This document shows positions 1 to 8,099 of a DNA stretch of 51,218 nt, piece after piece. The notes under the pieces are model-generated. The model worked only from the letters and a program-made list of their open reading frames with translations, had not been told where the DNA came from and searched no databases. The translations under genes were made by a program, and so were the position numbers. Each line of letters starts with the position of its first letter. Within the stretch, counting starts at the first letter, position 1. Source of the DNA: an uncultured Trueperaceae bacterium (GTDB lineage: Bacteria > Deinococcota > Deinococci > Deinococcales > Trueperaceae); assembly GCA_937907415.1 (NCBI GenBank), contig CALCHY010000143.1, forward strand, positions 1 to 51,218. Direction: 5' to 3'.

Positions 1-332
1 CCTCCAGCGTTCAGGCGCCTCGCCTCGGCGGGCGGCCTGTTGACGAAGCTTATGGCCTTTCAGCATCCGTCAACACCTACACAGTATTATTCCTTCCAAG
101 GAATGTCACGGGATTCTGATGCCTTCCTGCAAAACGTCCAGCCACAGCTGTGAGGTACGGCAACACCGCAGGAGTTCTCCTACACCACTGAGACAGGCAA
201 CCTGCTACCGCGAGGTAAGCGGGAGAGCCACCTATCGGGGACCAGCGCTACGGGCCAGATTCCGGCGAGCAACCGAGACGGCAGCCACCCCAACACCGCG
301 GGGGTTCGCAACTCCAATAAGCTGTTGCCAGT
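1..332. other. Region downstream of the integrase, no convincing gene
   Basis: No reading frame here resembles a protein. The stretch lies beyond the 3' end of the tyrosine recombinase, where the attachment site of an integrated element often sits. It holds two inverted repeats: GTTGACG at 39-45 against CGTCAAC at 68-74, and a tight palindrome at 89-104. The motif CAACACCGC occurs twice (about 162 and 290). No tRNA could be folded here, although a GTTCAATCC string at 331-339 superficially resembles a T-arm. Confidence 0.4.
89..104. repeat. 16-bp palindrome near the integrase end
   Basis: ATTCCTT and AAGGAAT are perfect 7-bp inverted arms separated by CC. Tyrosine recombinase core sites are built from short inverted arms around a 6-8 bp crossover, so this spacing is too short for a standard core. 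It could equally be a regulator site or a hairpin. Confidence 0.35.
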
Positions 333-1412
333 TCAATCCGGTTCCAGGCCGATGCTCCATCCCCTCACCTCGTCGGTGTCCTGTGCGGCCGCCATGTAGA
401 TCTCCGTGCTGCTCATGCTCGCGTGCCTCAAGTGATCACGCACCTTCCGCAAGTCACTCGTCAGATTCGCGTAGTAGAGGCCAGAGAAATGCCGCAGGCC
501 GTGAACGCCCTTCGAGAACGGCGGGGCCATCAGCCCATGTAGCTCGAACGCCTCGCCCCACAACTCCTCAAGGCGCCGGTACACCTGCGAGCGCGACCTG
601 ACCGACAACACCGGGATGGGCAGCTCGCCGCGGCGCCGCTCAGGCACGTCCTGCGACCTGGCCACCAGGTTCCGCTTTAGCTCCTCGCTCATCGTCACCG
701 CCGCCGTCGTGCCGCCCTTACCGAACCGCACCGTCAGGCGCCCTGCACGCAAGTCCAGGTCATCCCATGACAGCGCCAACATCTCGCTCACCCGCAAGCC
801 AGCGTGAGCGCCCAACAGAAGGATGAGCTTGTCATCCCAATCGCGCGTAGCGCCCGCCATCCATTCGAGTTCCTCCAGTGTGTAGGCCTTAGCTTTCGCG
901 CGCTCCACGGGCTTCTCCGTGAGCTTGGGGAGCGCAACCTCGTCGAACGGGTCGGAGGTGGTGACGCCCGTCCACCGCAGCGCCTCGTAGAGCGCCTTGG
1001 CCGCCGAGACGCGCTGCCGCACGGAAGCGGGGGAGAGCGCCTTTACCGCCTTCCCACCCAGGTGCCGCTTGCCCACAGCGGCGTTGTCATCAGGGTCCGC
1101 CTCACGCTGCGGATTCCGCAGGCACCTCACGAACGCTTCCGCGTCCGCCCTCGTCGGCCGCAACAGGTCCACGCCCACCCACGCCTTCAAGAGCACCATC
1201 ACGCCCTTCCGGTACGAACTGATTGTGTTGTTGGAGCGATGCCGCGCCTCCAGGAACGAGCGCGTGATCAACCACAAGCCCTCGTGATTGCGCTCTGCTA
1301 CGGCCTGGGCTGCGAACCGCCGGCGCTCGGGCTCACTCGACCCAATCAACTCATCAACCTTGGCCAACTCCGTCGTCGGCGACCACTTAGCGAGTTCAGC
1401 GCGCGGCATCAA
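333..1412 (-). CDS. Tyrosine-type site-specific recombinase (phage integrase family)
   Basis: This 359-residue protein is a DNA breaking-and-rejoining enzyme that would integrate or excise a mobile element through a 3'-phosphotyrosine intermediate. All catalytic residues are visible: Arg207 in the GLRVSE motif, Lys232 in the beta-hairpin GKGG, His304 and Arg307 in HGLRH, His330 in HLRH and the nucleophile Tyr339 in STEIYM. Residues about 45-145 form the SAM-like core-binding domain (N-terminal to the catalytic domain). The gene is divergent from the DUF4143 ATPase at 1602, with about 190 bp between them carrying repeated ATGCAACAT motifs. No excisionase is adjacent. Length and motif completeness suggest an active enzyme. 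Whether it is an element integrase or a cellular Xer-like recombinase is not settled; the accessory setting favours the former. Confidence 0.93.
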   Translation of the reverse strand: MMPRAELAKWSPTTELAKVDELIGSSEPERRRFAAQAVAERNHEGLWLITRSFLEARHRSNNTISSYRKGVMVLLKAWVGVDLLRPTRADAEAFVRCLRNPQREADPDDNAAVGKRHLGGKAVKALSPASVRQRVSAAKALYEALRWTGVTTSDPFDEVALPKLTEKPVERAKAKAYTLEELEWMAGATRDWDDKLILLLGAHAGLRVSEMLALSWDDLDLRAGRLTVRFGKGGTTAAVTMSEELKRNLVARSQDVPERRRGELPIPVLSVRSRSQVYRRLEELWGEAFELHGLMAPPFSKGVHGLRHFSGLYYANLTSDLRKVRDHLRHASMSSTEIYMAAAQDTDEVRGWSIGLEPD

Positions 1413-1463
1413 CGACCACTAACTAGTGGAAGTGGAAGCAGCGTGATCAAAGGACGTGCATGC

Positions 1464-1577
1464 ATGCAACATAATATCCCTGCATAGATAGCTTAGCCGA
1501 CTCGCGCTGACGCGCCAACCGCATACCATCACACGGGCGTGCCGCAAAATGCAACATCATCGCGCCACATAATGCTA
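1464..1577. promoter_or_regulatory. Repeated ATGCAACATAAT(GCTA) motifs in the divergent promoter region
   Basis: ATGCAACATAAT occurs at 1464-1475, a variant ATGCAACATCAT at 1549-1560, and ACATAATGCTA at 1567-1577. The full form of the motif recurs beyond the ATPase gene at 2974-2989. Copies on both sides of one gene and in its promoter suggest binding sites for one protein, either a repressor or the neighbouring recombinase. Confidence 0.55.
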
Positions 1578-1590
1578 AGTGCGCTTCCCA

Positions 1591-1596
1591 TATAAT
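1591..1596 (+). promoter_or_regulatory. -10 box TATAAT of a leaderless promoter
   Basis: A perfect TATAAT ends 5 nt before the ATG of the ATPase gene at 1602. With the usual 6-7 nt between -10 and the transcription start, the mRNA would begin at or next to the A of the start codon, so translation would be leaderless. There is no Shine-Dalgarno sequence, which agrees with this. No clear -35 is visible. Confidence 0.65.
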
Positions 1597-1601
1597 GACT
1601 C

Positions 1602-2849
1602 ATGGACATTACCTACCGGCCGAGGATTCTTGATGCGAGACTTAGATCTCGACTACAGTCCTCAGGCGCGGTAGTCATTGAAGGCGCCAAGGGTACCGGC
1701 AAGACCGCCACGGCCAGTCAAGTAGTCAACAGCTCCGCTTACCTCGACACAGGCGTGCAGTTGCGGCGCCTGCTGGACGTCGATCCTGCGCTTGTGCTTG
1801 AGGGGGCGAGGCCGCGGCTACTAGATGAATGGCAGGTAGCGCCCGAGTTGTGGAATTACGTCCGCAGGGCAGTTGACGAAGCTGGCGTCCCTGGTCAATT
1901 CGTCCTTACCGGCTCCGCCGTACCCGTTGATGACCGTACGCGCCACTCTGGCGCCGGGCGCTTCTCCCGACTTCGCCTCAGGCCGCTGACTATGCTCGAA
2001 ACTGGGCACTCTACCGGAGCCGTTTCCCTCGCCGCGCTGATCGCTGGGGAACCCGCCAGGGCCCCCGCCAATGATCTTGAGCTGACCGGCCTCGTCGAGC
2101 GCCTGGTGAGAGGCGGCTTCCCCGGCGCGCTACAACTCACGCATGAAGCTGCCAGGCGCTTCAATAGCGACTACTTGGATCAGATGTCACGAGTAGACAT
2201 CGCTAGTGACGGCCGCCTCGACCACGACCCTCACAAAGTCTCCGCCCTACTTAGGTCCATTGCGCGCAACACGGCGACCGAAGCGAGAACCGCAACCCTA
2301 GCTTCCGACCTGTCCGGCGGCGAAGGCACCCTAGCCCGCGCAACCATCGACCGCTACCTCGACTCGCTCCGCCGAATCTTCCTACTTGAAGAGCAACCAG
2401 CCTGGTCACCCGCCCTCCGCTCCTCGGCAACGCTCCGCAAAGCCCCAAAGCGACACCTGGTCGACGTCGCACTAGCCGCCGCCGCCCTCAATAGCGATGC
2501 ACCCCGCCTCCTAAGGGACCCGAACACTCTCGGCTTCGCCTTCGAGTCGTTCGTGTACCAGCACCTACTCGCCTACGGCGCCGAACTGGACGCAACCGTT
2601 TACCACTACCGAGACAGCAACGGGCTCGAAGCAGACGCCATACTCCAAACCCCATCCGGCGACTGGCTGGCGCTCGAAGTGAAACTTGGAGCCGGTCAGA
2701 TAGATGCAGCGGCGCTCAACTTACAACGCGTGAGCGAAACGGTGGCAACCAGTCCGCCCACCGCACTTGTCGTCATCACACCAACCGGCTACGCATACCA
2801 ACGAGCCGATGGCGTGAACGTGGTGCCACTCTCGCTCCTAGGCCCCTAA
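1602..2849 (+). CDS. AAA+ ATPase with C-terminal DUF4143 domain
   Basis: The 415-residue protein belongs to the AAA_14/DUF4143 family of archaeo-eukaryotic-like ATPases. Walker A is GAKGTGKT at residues 28-35, Walker B LLDE at 73-76 and the sensor-1 LTGS at 102-105. The C-terminal half carries DUF4143, whose EADAIL followed by LALEVK (roughly residues 345-362) has the E-x-K layout of a PD-(D/E)XK-like fold. Family members are common in accessory regions and their function is not established; roles in conflict or mobile-element biology have been suggested. The start follows a -10 box directly (leaderless). The gene is divergent from the recombinase and shares repeat motifs with its promoter, so the two may belong to one element. 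Confidence 0.88.
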   Translation: MDITYRPRILDARLRSRLQSSGAVVIEGAKGTGKTATASQVVNSSAYLDTGVQLRRLLDVDPALVLEGARPRLLDEWQVAPELWNYVRRAVDEAGVPGQFVLTGSAVPVDDRTRHSGAGRFSRLRLRPLTMLETGHSTGAVSLAALIAGEPARAPANDLELTGLVERLVRGGFPGALQLTHEAARRFNSDYLDQMSRVDIASDGRLDHDPHKVSALLRSIARNTATEARTATLASDLSGGEGTLARATIDRYLDSLRRIFLLEEQPAWSPALRSSATLRKAPKRHLVDVALAAAALNSDAPRLLRDPNTLGFAFESFVYQHLLAYGAELDATVYHYRDSNGLEADAILQTPSGDWLALEVKLGAGQIDAAALNLQRVSETVATSPPTALVVITPTGYAYQRADGVNVVPLSLLGP

Positions 2850-2973
2850 CACCCGAGGGTTGCGCGAGAGCAACGGTTACCATCACCATCCCACGCGCAG
2901 AACGACCACGCTCACCGCCTAAGCGAATCCAATCGCAGAGGGGGTCGCGGGAAGGCTTTAGCCCAGACTGAAG

Positions 2974-2998
2974 ATGCAACATAATGCTACTTATGTTG
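2974..2998. promoter_or_regulatory. Inverted repeat CAACATAA-N6-TTATGTTG
   Basis: Perfect 8-bp arms at 2977-2984 and 2991-2998 lie about 125 bp after the ATPase gene. The left half is the same ATGCAACATAAT found upstream of that gene. A dimeric DNA-binding protein or a recombinase could recognise it. It is not followed by a T-run, so a terminator is unlikely. Confidence 0.5.
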
Positions 2999-3186
2999 TC
3001 GATGGATCGGGGGAGAGGGTCTCATAGCAGCCGCAGCCGGGCGCGCGACCCTGCACCACCCCCGCAATCACCGTCTTCCTGCAGCTCTGCCAATCTTGTT
3101 GCTCATGCTTCGGCGGTCGGCCACATTGAGGCACAATGACAGAGGGGTTGCGCGGGAACGCCGGAACCGGCTAACCCCTCACCAGC

Positions 3187-3969
3187 CTAGGGAGCCTCGC
3201 CCATGAGGATGCGCTGCGCCGCCTCGCTCACAGCCGTCAACGCGACGCGCTGCAAACCACTCCCGAAAGTCACGCGCGCCACGCCGAGCTCACCGAGGCG
3301 TCGCGGACCCGGCGTCGCGTGGGTGACCATGACGTTAACGGGCCCGGGGGCGCCTTGCGTGTAGGCCCCAATATCAGCCTCACCCGCGAGCATGATCGGG
3401 AACACGCAGTCCGCTCCAGCAGCCAAATACGCGCGCGCCCGCTCAAGCGAACGCTCAAGCCTAGTCTCACCTGGCCCGTCCTCGCGCACATGCAGATCCA
3501 CGCGAGCGTTAATGACGAGCGCAGTGCCAGCATCCTCAGCCGCCCGCCGCACCTCGGCGATCCAGCGCACCTGATCGTCCACCGCAATCATCTCGCGCGA
3601 GCGCGGGTCGCTGTCCTCCAGGTTACAGCCGACCACCCCAGCGGCGGCGAGGCGCTCCACGAGTTCGCCGACGGGCAGCCCGTAGCCATGTTCGACGTCC
3701 GCCGTGACGAGGACCCTAGGATTCACACGCTTCGCAGCCGCAACTATGCCAGCGATGGCCTCAAACATCATGCCGCTCGGCGTGCCCTCGCCATCTGAGT
3801 AACCGAGCGCGCGCGAAATGGCGCCGCTTGACGTGGCAATGGCGCCGAACCCGGCCTCGACCAGCGTTGTTGCGCTCGCTGCGTCCCAAGCGTTCGGTAG
3901 CACCAGAGCAGCCTCAGCGTGATGCAACGCCCTGAAGCGCTCCGCGGCCTCAGCCAGGAAGCCGCTCAC
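3187..3969 (-). CDS. Isocitrate lyase/PEP mutase superfamily protein
   Basis: The 260-residue protein has the alpha/beta-barrel signature of the ICL/PEPM superfamily, which makes or breaks C-C or P-C bonds next to a carboxylate. Visible hallmarks are LPNAWDAASA near residue 24, the Mg-binding region TADVEHGYG near 89 and GCNLEDSD near 115. The KKCGH catalytic motif of true isocitrate lyases is absent, so it is closer to the carboxyphosphonoenolpyruvate phosphonomutase-like, oxaloacetate-hydrolase-like or 2-methylisocitrate-lyase-like branch; the exact reaction cannot be read from sequence. It overlaps the upstream AhpD-like gene by 4 bp (ATGA), so the two are translationally coupled. Confidence 0.87.
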   Translation of the reverse strand: MSGFLAEAAERFRALHHAEAALVLPNAWDAASATTLVEAGFGAIATSSGAISRALGYSDGEGTPSGMMFEAIAGIVAAAKRVNPRVLVTADVEHGYGLPVGELVERLAAAGVVGCNLEDSDPRSREMIAVDDQVRWIAEVRRAAEDAGTALVINARVDLHVREDGPGETRLERSLERARAYLAAGADCVFPIMLAGEADIGAYTQGAPGPVNVMVTHATPGPRRLGELGVARVTFGSGLQRVALTAVSEAAQRILMGEAP

Positions 3970-4424
3970 CTGTTCTTCGGCTCGTAACTACCGACCTCCG
4001 ACCTGAAGCCGATCGAGAGACGGTTCCACGAGTTAATGGCGGTTATCGCCAACGTGAGGTCCACTAGCTCCTTCTCACTGAACTGCTCGCGGGCGCGGCC
4101 ATAAAGGTCATCCGACACGTCGTTCTGCGAGATCAAAGTGAGCGCCTCCGTCCACTCGAGCGCAGCCCGTTCACGCTCAGTGTAAAAAGGCGCTTCCCGC
4201 CACGCCGAGAGTACGTATAACCGCTGCTCTGTCTCGCCGCCTGCGCGGGCATCCTTCGTATGCATGTCCAGGCAGTACCCGCAGCCGTTGAGTTGCGACG
4301 CGCGCGTCTTGACGAGTTCGAGAAGTGAGTGCTCTAGACCACTGTGCCTCACGTAAGTTTCAAGCTTCCCTAGAGCGGCGACACCCTCCTGCGCGACCTG
4401 GCCGTACGCGATCCTCGTATGCAT
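3966..4424 (-). CDS. Carboxymuconolactone decarboxylase/AhpD-like protein
   Basis: The 152-residue all-helical protein carries the AhpD-type redox motif CGYCLDMHT, with the CxxC cysteines and nearby His that support alkylhydroperoxidase activity in the family. The start was placed at the Met beginning MHTRIAYG because AAGGGA lies 6 nt before it; the open frame upstream has no such signal and poor protein character. It is the first gene of a two-gene operon with the PEP-mutase-like gene. A perfect inverted repeat about 16 bp upstream of the start is a candidate operator. The likely job is detoxification of peroxides or of a reactive metabolite handled with its partner. Confidence 0.88.
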   Translation of the reverse strand: MHTRIAYGQVAQEGVAALGKLETYVRHSGLEHSLLELVKTRASQLNGCGYCLDMHTKDARAGGETEQRLYVLSAWREAPFYTERERAALEWTEALTLISQNDVSDDLYGRAREQFSEKELVDLTLAITAINSWNRLSIGFRSEVGSYEPKNR

Positions 4425-4439
4425 GATGATCCCTTCGCG

Positions 4440-4458
4440 GCGCCAGGGTTCCTGGCGC
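4440..4458. promoter_or_regulatory. Perfect inverted repeat GCGCCAGG-GTT-CCTGGCGC
   Basis: Two 8-bp arms with a 3-nt spacer end just upstream of the ribosome-binding site of the AhpD-like gene. The position suits a repressor operator; in RNA it would also form a stable hairpin close to the start codon. Confidence 0.5.
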
Positions 4459-4842
4459 GCCTGCAGAACATGATAGTTGCGCAACCGTCCATAGGCAGCC
4501 ATCAATGGCCGGCCACGGACACCGACCGCGGAGGCAACTGCAAGACGTTGCGCACTAATCAAGCCCACAGGCGCCTCGGTTCGGTGGCGTGGAGATTTGC
4601 TCCTGGCGAACGCCGGGCCGACACCACGAAGGTCGACCCTCAGGCCTTCTGCCCTCCCCCGACACCTATACCCCAACAGGCCGGAGACTGACTGCCAGGG
4701 GCCTCACAGGTTGATCGCGTTGGGTGACTAGCGCGAACCTCGCCCTATCGGACCGTATGGCGCAACAGACCGCGACTCGTGCCCGGTTGAAGCAAGACCC
4801 GTGCCGTATACGCCGAACCACCGACGCTTCAAGCGCTCGAAC

Positions 4843-4872
4843 GTGACAATCTCGTCACGCTGCGCGTTATAT
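4843..4872 (+). promoter_or_regulatory. Candidate sigma-70 promoter for the HD-GYP gene
   Basis: GTGACA (4843-4848) and TTATAT (4867-4872) are spaced by 18 bp. GTGAC and GTCAC around the -35 (4843-4847 and 4854-4858) form an inverted repeat that could bind a regulator. The gene starts 49 nt after the -10. Confidence 0.4.
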
Positions 4873-4921
4873 ACCGGAGTCCTTGAGGGCACGCTGTGGA
4901 TCGTATGGAGAGGGGAGAAGC

Positions 4922-6832
4922 GTGGAGACCTTGGCGCCGTACGCCAACAGCGAGGAGGGCCTGGAGCAACTGCCGGTGGCTACCTGGGCCGTCGACACCC
5001 ACCTGCGGCTAACCGCCTGGGACGCTGGTGGCCTGCTACCCCTCCGGGTATCTCGCGGCATCCGGCACGGGCAGCGACTCGAAGACGTGATCCGCAAGAT
5101 ACGCGTTGATCCCTCGCTTGTGGCAGCCCACTCACGCGCGCTCGAGGGCGCGGTGACAAGCTTGCGTCTGACTGCCTCTGGCCGCGAGTTCACGATCCGA
5201 CTCTCCTCGCTACGCGCCGAGGACGGGACGATCCTCGGCGTCACCGGCTTAGCCGCAGAGGTGGCAAAGCGCGCGCGTGAGGTTGAGCGCCTTGCGCGCG
5301 AAGCGGCGTTTGGAAACGCCCTCTCCGGTTTCCTCGGACACGTGGTACGCCGCAAGCTGGAAGGCAACTCTTACGAGCAGGTACTGCTAGCGGGCCTGAA
5401 GATGACGCCAAGCGCTCAGGCCGCTACCTTCTGGCTGCGTACGCAAGACGGTCGTTACCGCGTAGCGGCCGCACTCGGCCACGGCCGCGCAGCGCTACAG
5501 AACATGACGCTCACCGCCGCCGATCTCGAGAGAATTAACGACCCCCACGACACCAGTCTTCTCCACGTAGGTTTCCAGGCCAGCATCAGCGTCTCAGTCA
5601 CCATAGAGGGCGAGGCGAGCGGCTACCTCTGCCTATCCAGCCTCCAACCAGGCGCCACCTTCGACCAGCGCTCCCGCAAATACCTACGGCTCTTCGCCGA
5701 CGAACTCACCACCCTCTTCCAGCACGTCGACCTGCAGCGTACTCTGCGAGAGAAGCGCGCGAAACTCGAACGTCTCGGCAGCGAATACCGCGCACTCGCC
5801 GAGTTCAGTGCTGGCATCGAAACCATCAATGACACCGGTGAGCTGATCGCCTTCGGGATGGAACGTCTCCTGCGCGCCTTCCGGTTCGACACGGCCATGT
5901 TTACCGAGGTGCGCGGGGACGCCCTCCACTTCACCCACCTTCGAGGCCACACCACCGATGTCATCACGCATACTCTCAAGGCGCCACAGCCTCTGGGCGC
6001 CGGTATCAACGGGCGGGTCGCGGTATCAGGCGAACCCCTCTACATCGACGACTACCTCAGTTGGCCAGAAGGCTATCGACCGTACTTAGTGACAGGCGTT
6101 CACTCCATGCTCGCCCTACCAGTACGCATCAGCGGTCAGGTCCGGCACACCCTCGCATTCGCGACGGTCGGCCGTCGCGCTGCGCTCGACGAGAACGCCG
6201 TACGTATCGCCGGCACCTTCGTCAAGCGCCTTGAGAACGCCTTCGAACGCGTACAGCATCTGGACGAGATAAAGGCGACGCGCGAAGCCACCTTTCGCTC
6301 TCTCGGTGTCGCCCTCGAATACCGCGACCTGGAAACACGCGGGCACACTGACCGCGTAGTCGCCCTCGCCGAACGGTTCGCCACCACCATAGGCCTCGAC
6401 CTCGGTCAACGCCGCGCCCTCGTATGGGGCGCCTACCTACATGACCTCGGCAAGATTGCCGTGCCGGACGCAATCCTCCTCAAACCAGCGCGCCTCACGG
6501 AGGCCGAGTTCGACATCATCCGCAAACACACCCTCGTCGGCGAGGAGATGCTCCGAGGCATCCCCTTCTTACCCGACGACACCCGTGCGGTCGTCCGCCA
6601 TCACCACGAACGCTGGGACGGCCGTGGCTACCCCGACCAACTAGCCGGCGAAGCCATCCCTCTCCTAGCCAGGATGTTCGCTATCATTGATGTTTACGAC
6701 GCCCTCACCAGCGACCGACCCTACAAGCAAGCCTGGAGCCACGAAGACGCCATCGCGGAGATTGAAAGGCAGGCCGGAGCGCAATTCGACCCCGTCCTCG
6801 CCAGCCACTTTCTTAGTGAAATCGCAGTATAG
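4922..6832 (+). CDS. PAS-GAF-GAF-HD-GYP cyclic-di-GMP phosphodiesterase
   Basis: This 636-residue sensor protein would hydrolyse cyclic di-GMP. An N-terminal PAS-like domain (about residues 10-110) is followed by two GAF-like regions (about 130-260 and 300-440) and a C-terminal HD-GYP domain. The HD-GYP residues are intact: ETRGHTDRV, the metal-binding HDLGKIAVPD near residue 507, and HHERWDGRGYP near 560 followed by IDVYDALTSDRPYK. No membrane segment is visible, so it is probably cytosolic and senses a soluble ligand. GTG at 4922 was chosen because GAGAGGGGAG lies just before it. It is monocistronic, with a promoter-like sequence 50 bp upstream. A second HD-GYP protein lies at 16708. Confidence 0.92.
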   Translation: METLAPYANSEEGLEQLPVATWAVDTHLRLTAWDAGGLLPLRVSRGIRHGQRLEDVIRKIRVDPSLVAAHSRALEGAVTSLRLTASGREFTIRLSSLRAEDGTILGVTGLAAEVAKRAREVERLAREAAFGNALSGFLGHVVRRKLEGNSYEQVLLAGLKMTPSAQAATFWLRTQDGRYRVAAALGHGRAALQNMTLTAADLERINDPHDTSLLHVGFQASISVSVTIEGEASGYLCLSSLQPGATFDQRSRKYLRLFADELTTLFQHVDLQRTLREKRAKLERLGSEYRALAEFSAGIETINDTGELIAFGMERLLRAFRFDTAMFTEVRGDALHFTHLRGHTTDVITHTLKAPQPLGAGINGRVAVSGEPLYIDDYLSWPEGYRPYLVTGVHSMLALPVRISGQVRHTLAFATVGRRAALDENAVRIAGTFVKRLENAFERVQHLDEIKATREATFRSLGVALEYRDLETRGHTDRVVALAERFATTIGLDLGQRRALVWGAYLHDLGKIAVPDAILLKPARLTEAEFDIIRKHTLVGEEMLRGIPFLPDDTRAVVRHHHERWDGRGYPDQLAGEAIPLLARMFAIIDVYDALTSDRPYKQAWSHEDAIAEIERQAGAQFDPVLASHFLSEIAV

Positions 6833-6929
6833 GCCTCTCCCCAGGGTGCGCACCTCTGTAACCCTAAGGCACTAGCATTGGGCGGTGTTTTCCGCTCGAT
6901 CTTGGCCTACTAGCGCACACTTCCGCTTG

Positions 6930-7110
6930 CCGGTGGAAGGGCCCGCACTCGACAAGCAGGACCGCAGCAGGGCGCCCAAGGCCACTGCGTGCGGCAGTCT
7001 CACACGTTCAGACCTCGGTACGAAGCGGGACGAGCGCGCGTCGAGATCCAGGCGATCCAGGAACTCGTTCACGAGCGGGAGCGGCCCTAATCGCTCGGTC
7101 GTGAGGCGGG
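6930..7110 (-). pseudogene. Remnant of an IS1634-type transposase N-terminus (DUF4277)
   Basis: Read on the minus strand, this stretch encodes TERLGPLPLVNEFLDRL, then RFVPRSERVRLP and AVALGALLRS. This is the pattern of the DUF4277 domain that opens IS1634-family transposases (GPLPL-N-FL-RL ... RFVP ... LP-A-ALG-LLR). After the LLRS segment the similarity stops, and the rest of the transposase and its inverted ends are missing. The scrap lies between the HD-GYP gene and an HTH antitoxin gene. It is recognised from memory of the family and needs a profile search. Confidence 0.65.
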
Positions 7111-7227
7111 GCCAGCGAGCGCGGGTTCGGGCGCTAGTCTTCCGCCTGCCGACCAAAGCAGTCCTCCCCTGCTCACCCTTCGCGCCGGATTCAGATGGGA
7201 CGCTGGCTTGTTTACACGGTTGTGTTT

Positions 7228-7245
7228 TTAGCGTTTTTCCGCTAA
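7228..7245. promoter_or_regulatory. Inverted repeat TTAGCG-N6-CGCTAA before the HTH gene
   Basis: Perfect 6-bp arms with a T-rich spacer lie 26 bp before the start codon of the HTH antitoxin. Autoregulation by antitoxins through such sites is common; this one sits in an AT-richer patch that also holds TTGTTTACA and TTATC promoter-like strings. Confidence 0.5.
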
Positions 7246-7271
7246 GTTGTGGTTATCAGGAGGCGGCTCTA

Positions 7272-7778
7272 ATGCCCCAACCAGCCACGAATCAGAGCAC
7301 CTTCACGGCAGAGCCGCGCCCGGAAGACCGCGACGCCTTCGAGGAACTCGCGAGCGCCTTCAAGACGCGCAAGCGTAGGCGGTCGCGCGACGGCGGCGAT
7401 TGCCGCCCCGTCTTCGTGATAGGTGGCCGAGAAGTGCCTGTACCCGACACCGCCACTGAGCTGCTCGAGAACGTCTGGACGATGCTCGCCGCCGGCGAGG
7501 AAGTCACTATCACTGCCGCCAAGAACGAGATCCGCACCGGCGAAGCCGCAAAGCTCCTCAACATCTCACGCCAGTACCTCGTGCGGCTGTGCGAGGAAGG
7601 CAAGCTTCCCTACCGCATTGATGGTGACGGCAAGCACCGCCGCCTGGCCCGGCAAGACGTCCTCGCCTACCGCCGCCAGCGCGACGAGGCGCGCCGCGCC
7701 AGCTTCCGCAAGTACGTGGCCGAAGTCGCCGCCAGCGGTGAGTACGACATCCCCGTCACCTGGGAGCCACAGGGGTAA
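7272..7778 (+). CDS. Excisionase-family HTH protein, probable antitoxin
   Basis: The 168-residue protein carries a MerR/excisionase-type helix-turn-helix (HTH_17): TGEAAKLLNISRQYLVRLCEEGKLPYRIDGDGKHRRLARQD in the second half (written here only as its class; key segments AAKLLNISRQYL and KHRRLARQDVL), residues about 80-125. Proteins of this build sit directly upstream of PIN-domain toxins and act as antitoxin and repressor. The start has CAGGAGG at good distance; an open frame runs further upstream but without protein character. In frame, 33 bp after the stop, begins the N-terminus of a PIN protein that is then lost. The antitoxin therefore appears orphaned. Confidence 0.82.
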   Translation: MPQPATNQSTFTAEPRPEDRDAFEELASAFKTRKRRRSRDGGDCRPVFVIGGREVPVPDTATELLENVWTMLAAGEEVTITAAKNEIRTGEAAKLLNISRQYLVRLCEEGKLPYRIDGDGKHRRLARQDVLAYRRQRDEARRASFRKYVAEVAASGEYDIPVTWEPQG

Positions 7779-7781
7779 ACT

Positions 7782-7868
7782 CTGCGCTCTTCCGCACGCC
7801 TCATCGCCTCTCTAGATTTCAACATCCTCTACCCGCCCGTGCTACGCGACACGCTGGTGAGCATGGCT
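7782..7868 (+). pseudogene. N-terminal stub of a PIN-domain toxin
   Basis: The frame directly after the antitoxin stop reads LIASLDFNILYPPVLRDTLV. PIN toxins paired with such HTH antitoxins begin with a similar LD-NVLYP-PLRDTL, where the Asp and Asn belong to the active site. After the following SMA the sequence no longer resembles a PIN domain, and no ATG start is present. This is a truncated, dead toxin gene. Confidence 0.65.
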
Positions 7869-8053
7869 TATACATGGGCCTTCGGTCCCAGGCATTGCCA
7901 GGCGGAGATGGTTCGCCTCTGTCGGGTCTCGGGCGCGCTCGGCAACCTCACCCGGTCTTTGTTTCGCTTGCTCCGTTGGGCGCCTCCCGGCGTCTCGCTC
8001 ATGCCTGGGAATGCACAGGTCGCGCATGATGGCGCAGAACCTCGATGCTGATC
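7869..8053. other. Gap after the PIN stub, no gene recognised
   Basis: Between the point where PIN homology stops and the hairpin at 8054 there is open reading frame but no recognisable protein. It probably represents the material that replaced the toxin gene. Confidence 0.3.
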
Positions 8054-8099
8054 CAACAATGCTCCCGCCCCGAAAGCTGTCGAAGCGGGAGAGTTGTTG
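8054..8099 (-). terminator. Hairpin downstream of the large lipoprotein gene
   Basis: CAACAA and CTCCCGC (8054-8068) pair with GCGGGAG and TTGTTG (8085-8099), giving a 13-bp stem interrupted by a 2x2 mismatch. It lies about 90 bp beyond the stop of the minus-strand lipoprotein gene. No U-run follows, so it is a weak terminator candidate or an mRNA 3'-end structure. Confidence 0.35.

Noticed and set aside
331..339. GTTCAATCC resembling a tRNA T-arm near the integrase stop
   Set aside because: No acceptor, D or anticodon stem could be paired around it, and it overlaps the last codons of the integrase.
119..601. Open frame antisense to the integrase 3' end
   Set aside because: Arg/Ser/Pro-rich composition typical of an antisense shadow in GC-rich DNA, no ribosome-binding site, no family resemblance.
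804..1487. 227-codon plus-strand frame inside the integrase gene
   Set aside because: It is the complementary frame of a well-supported recombinase gene and contains no recognisable motif.
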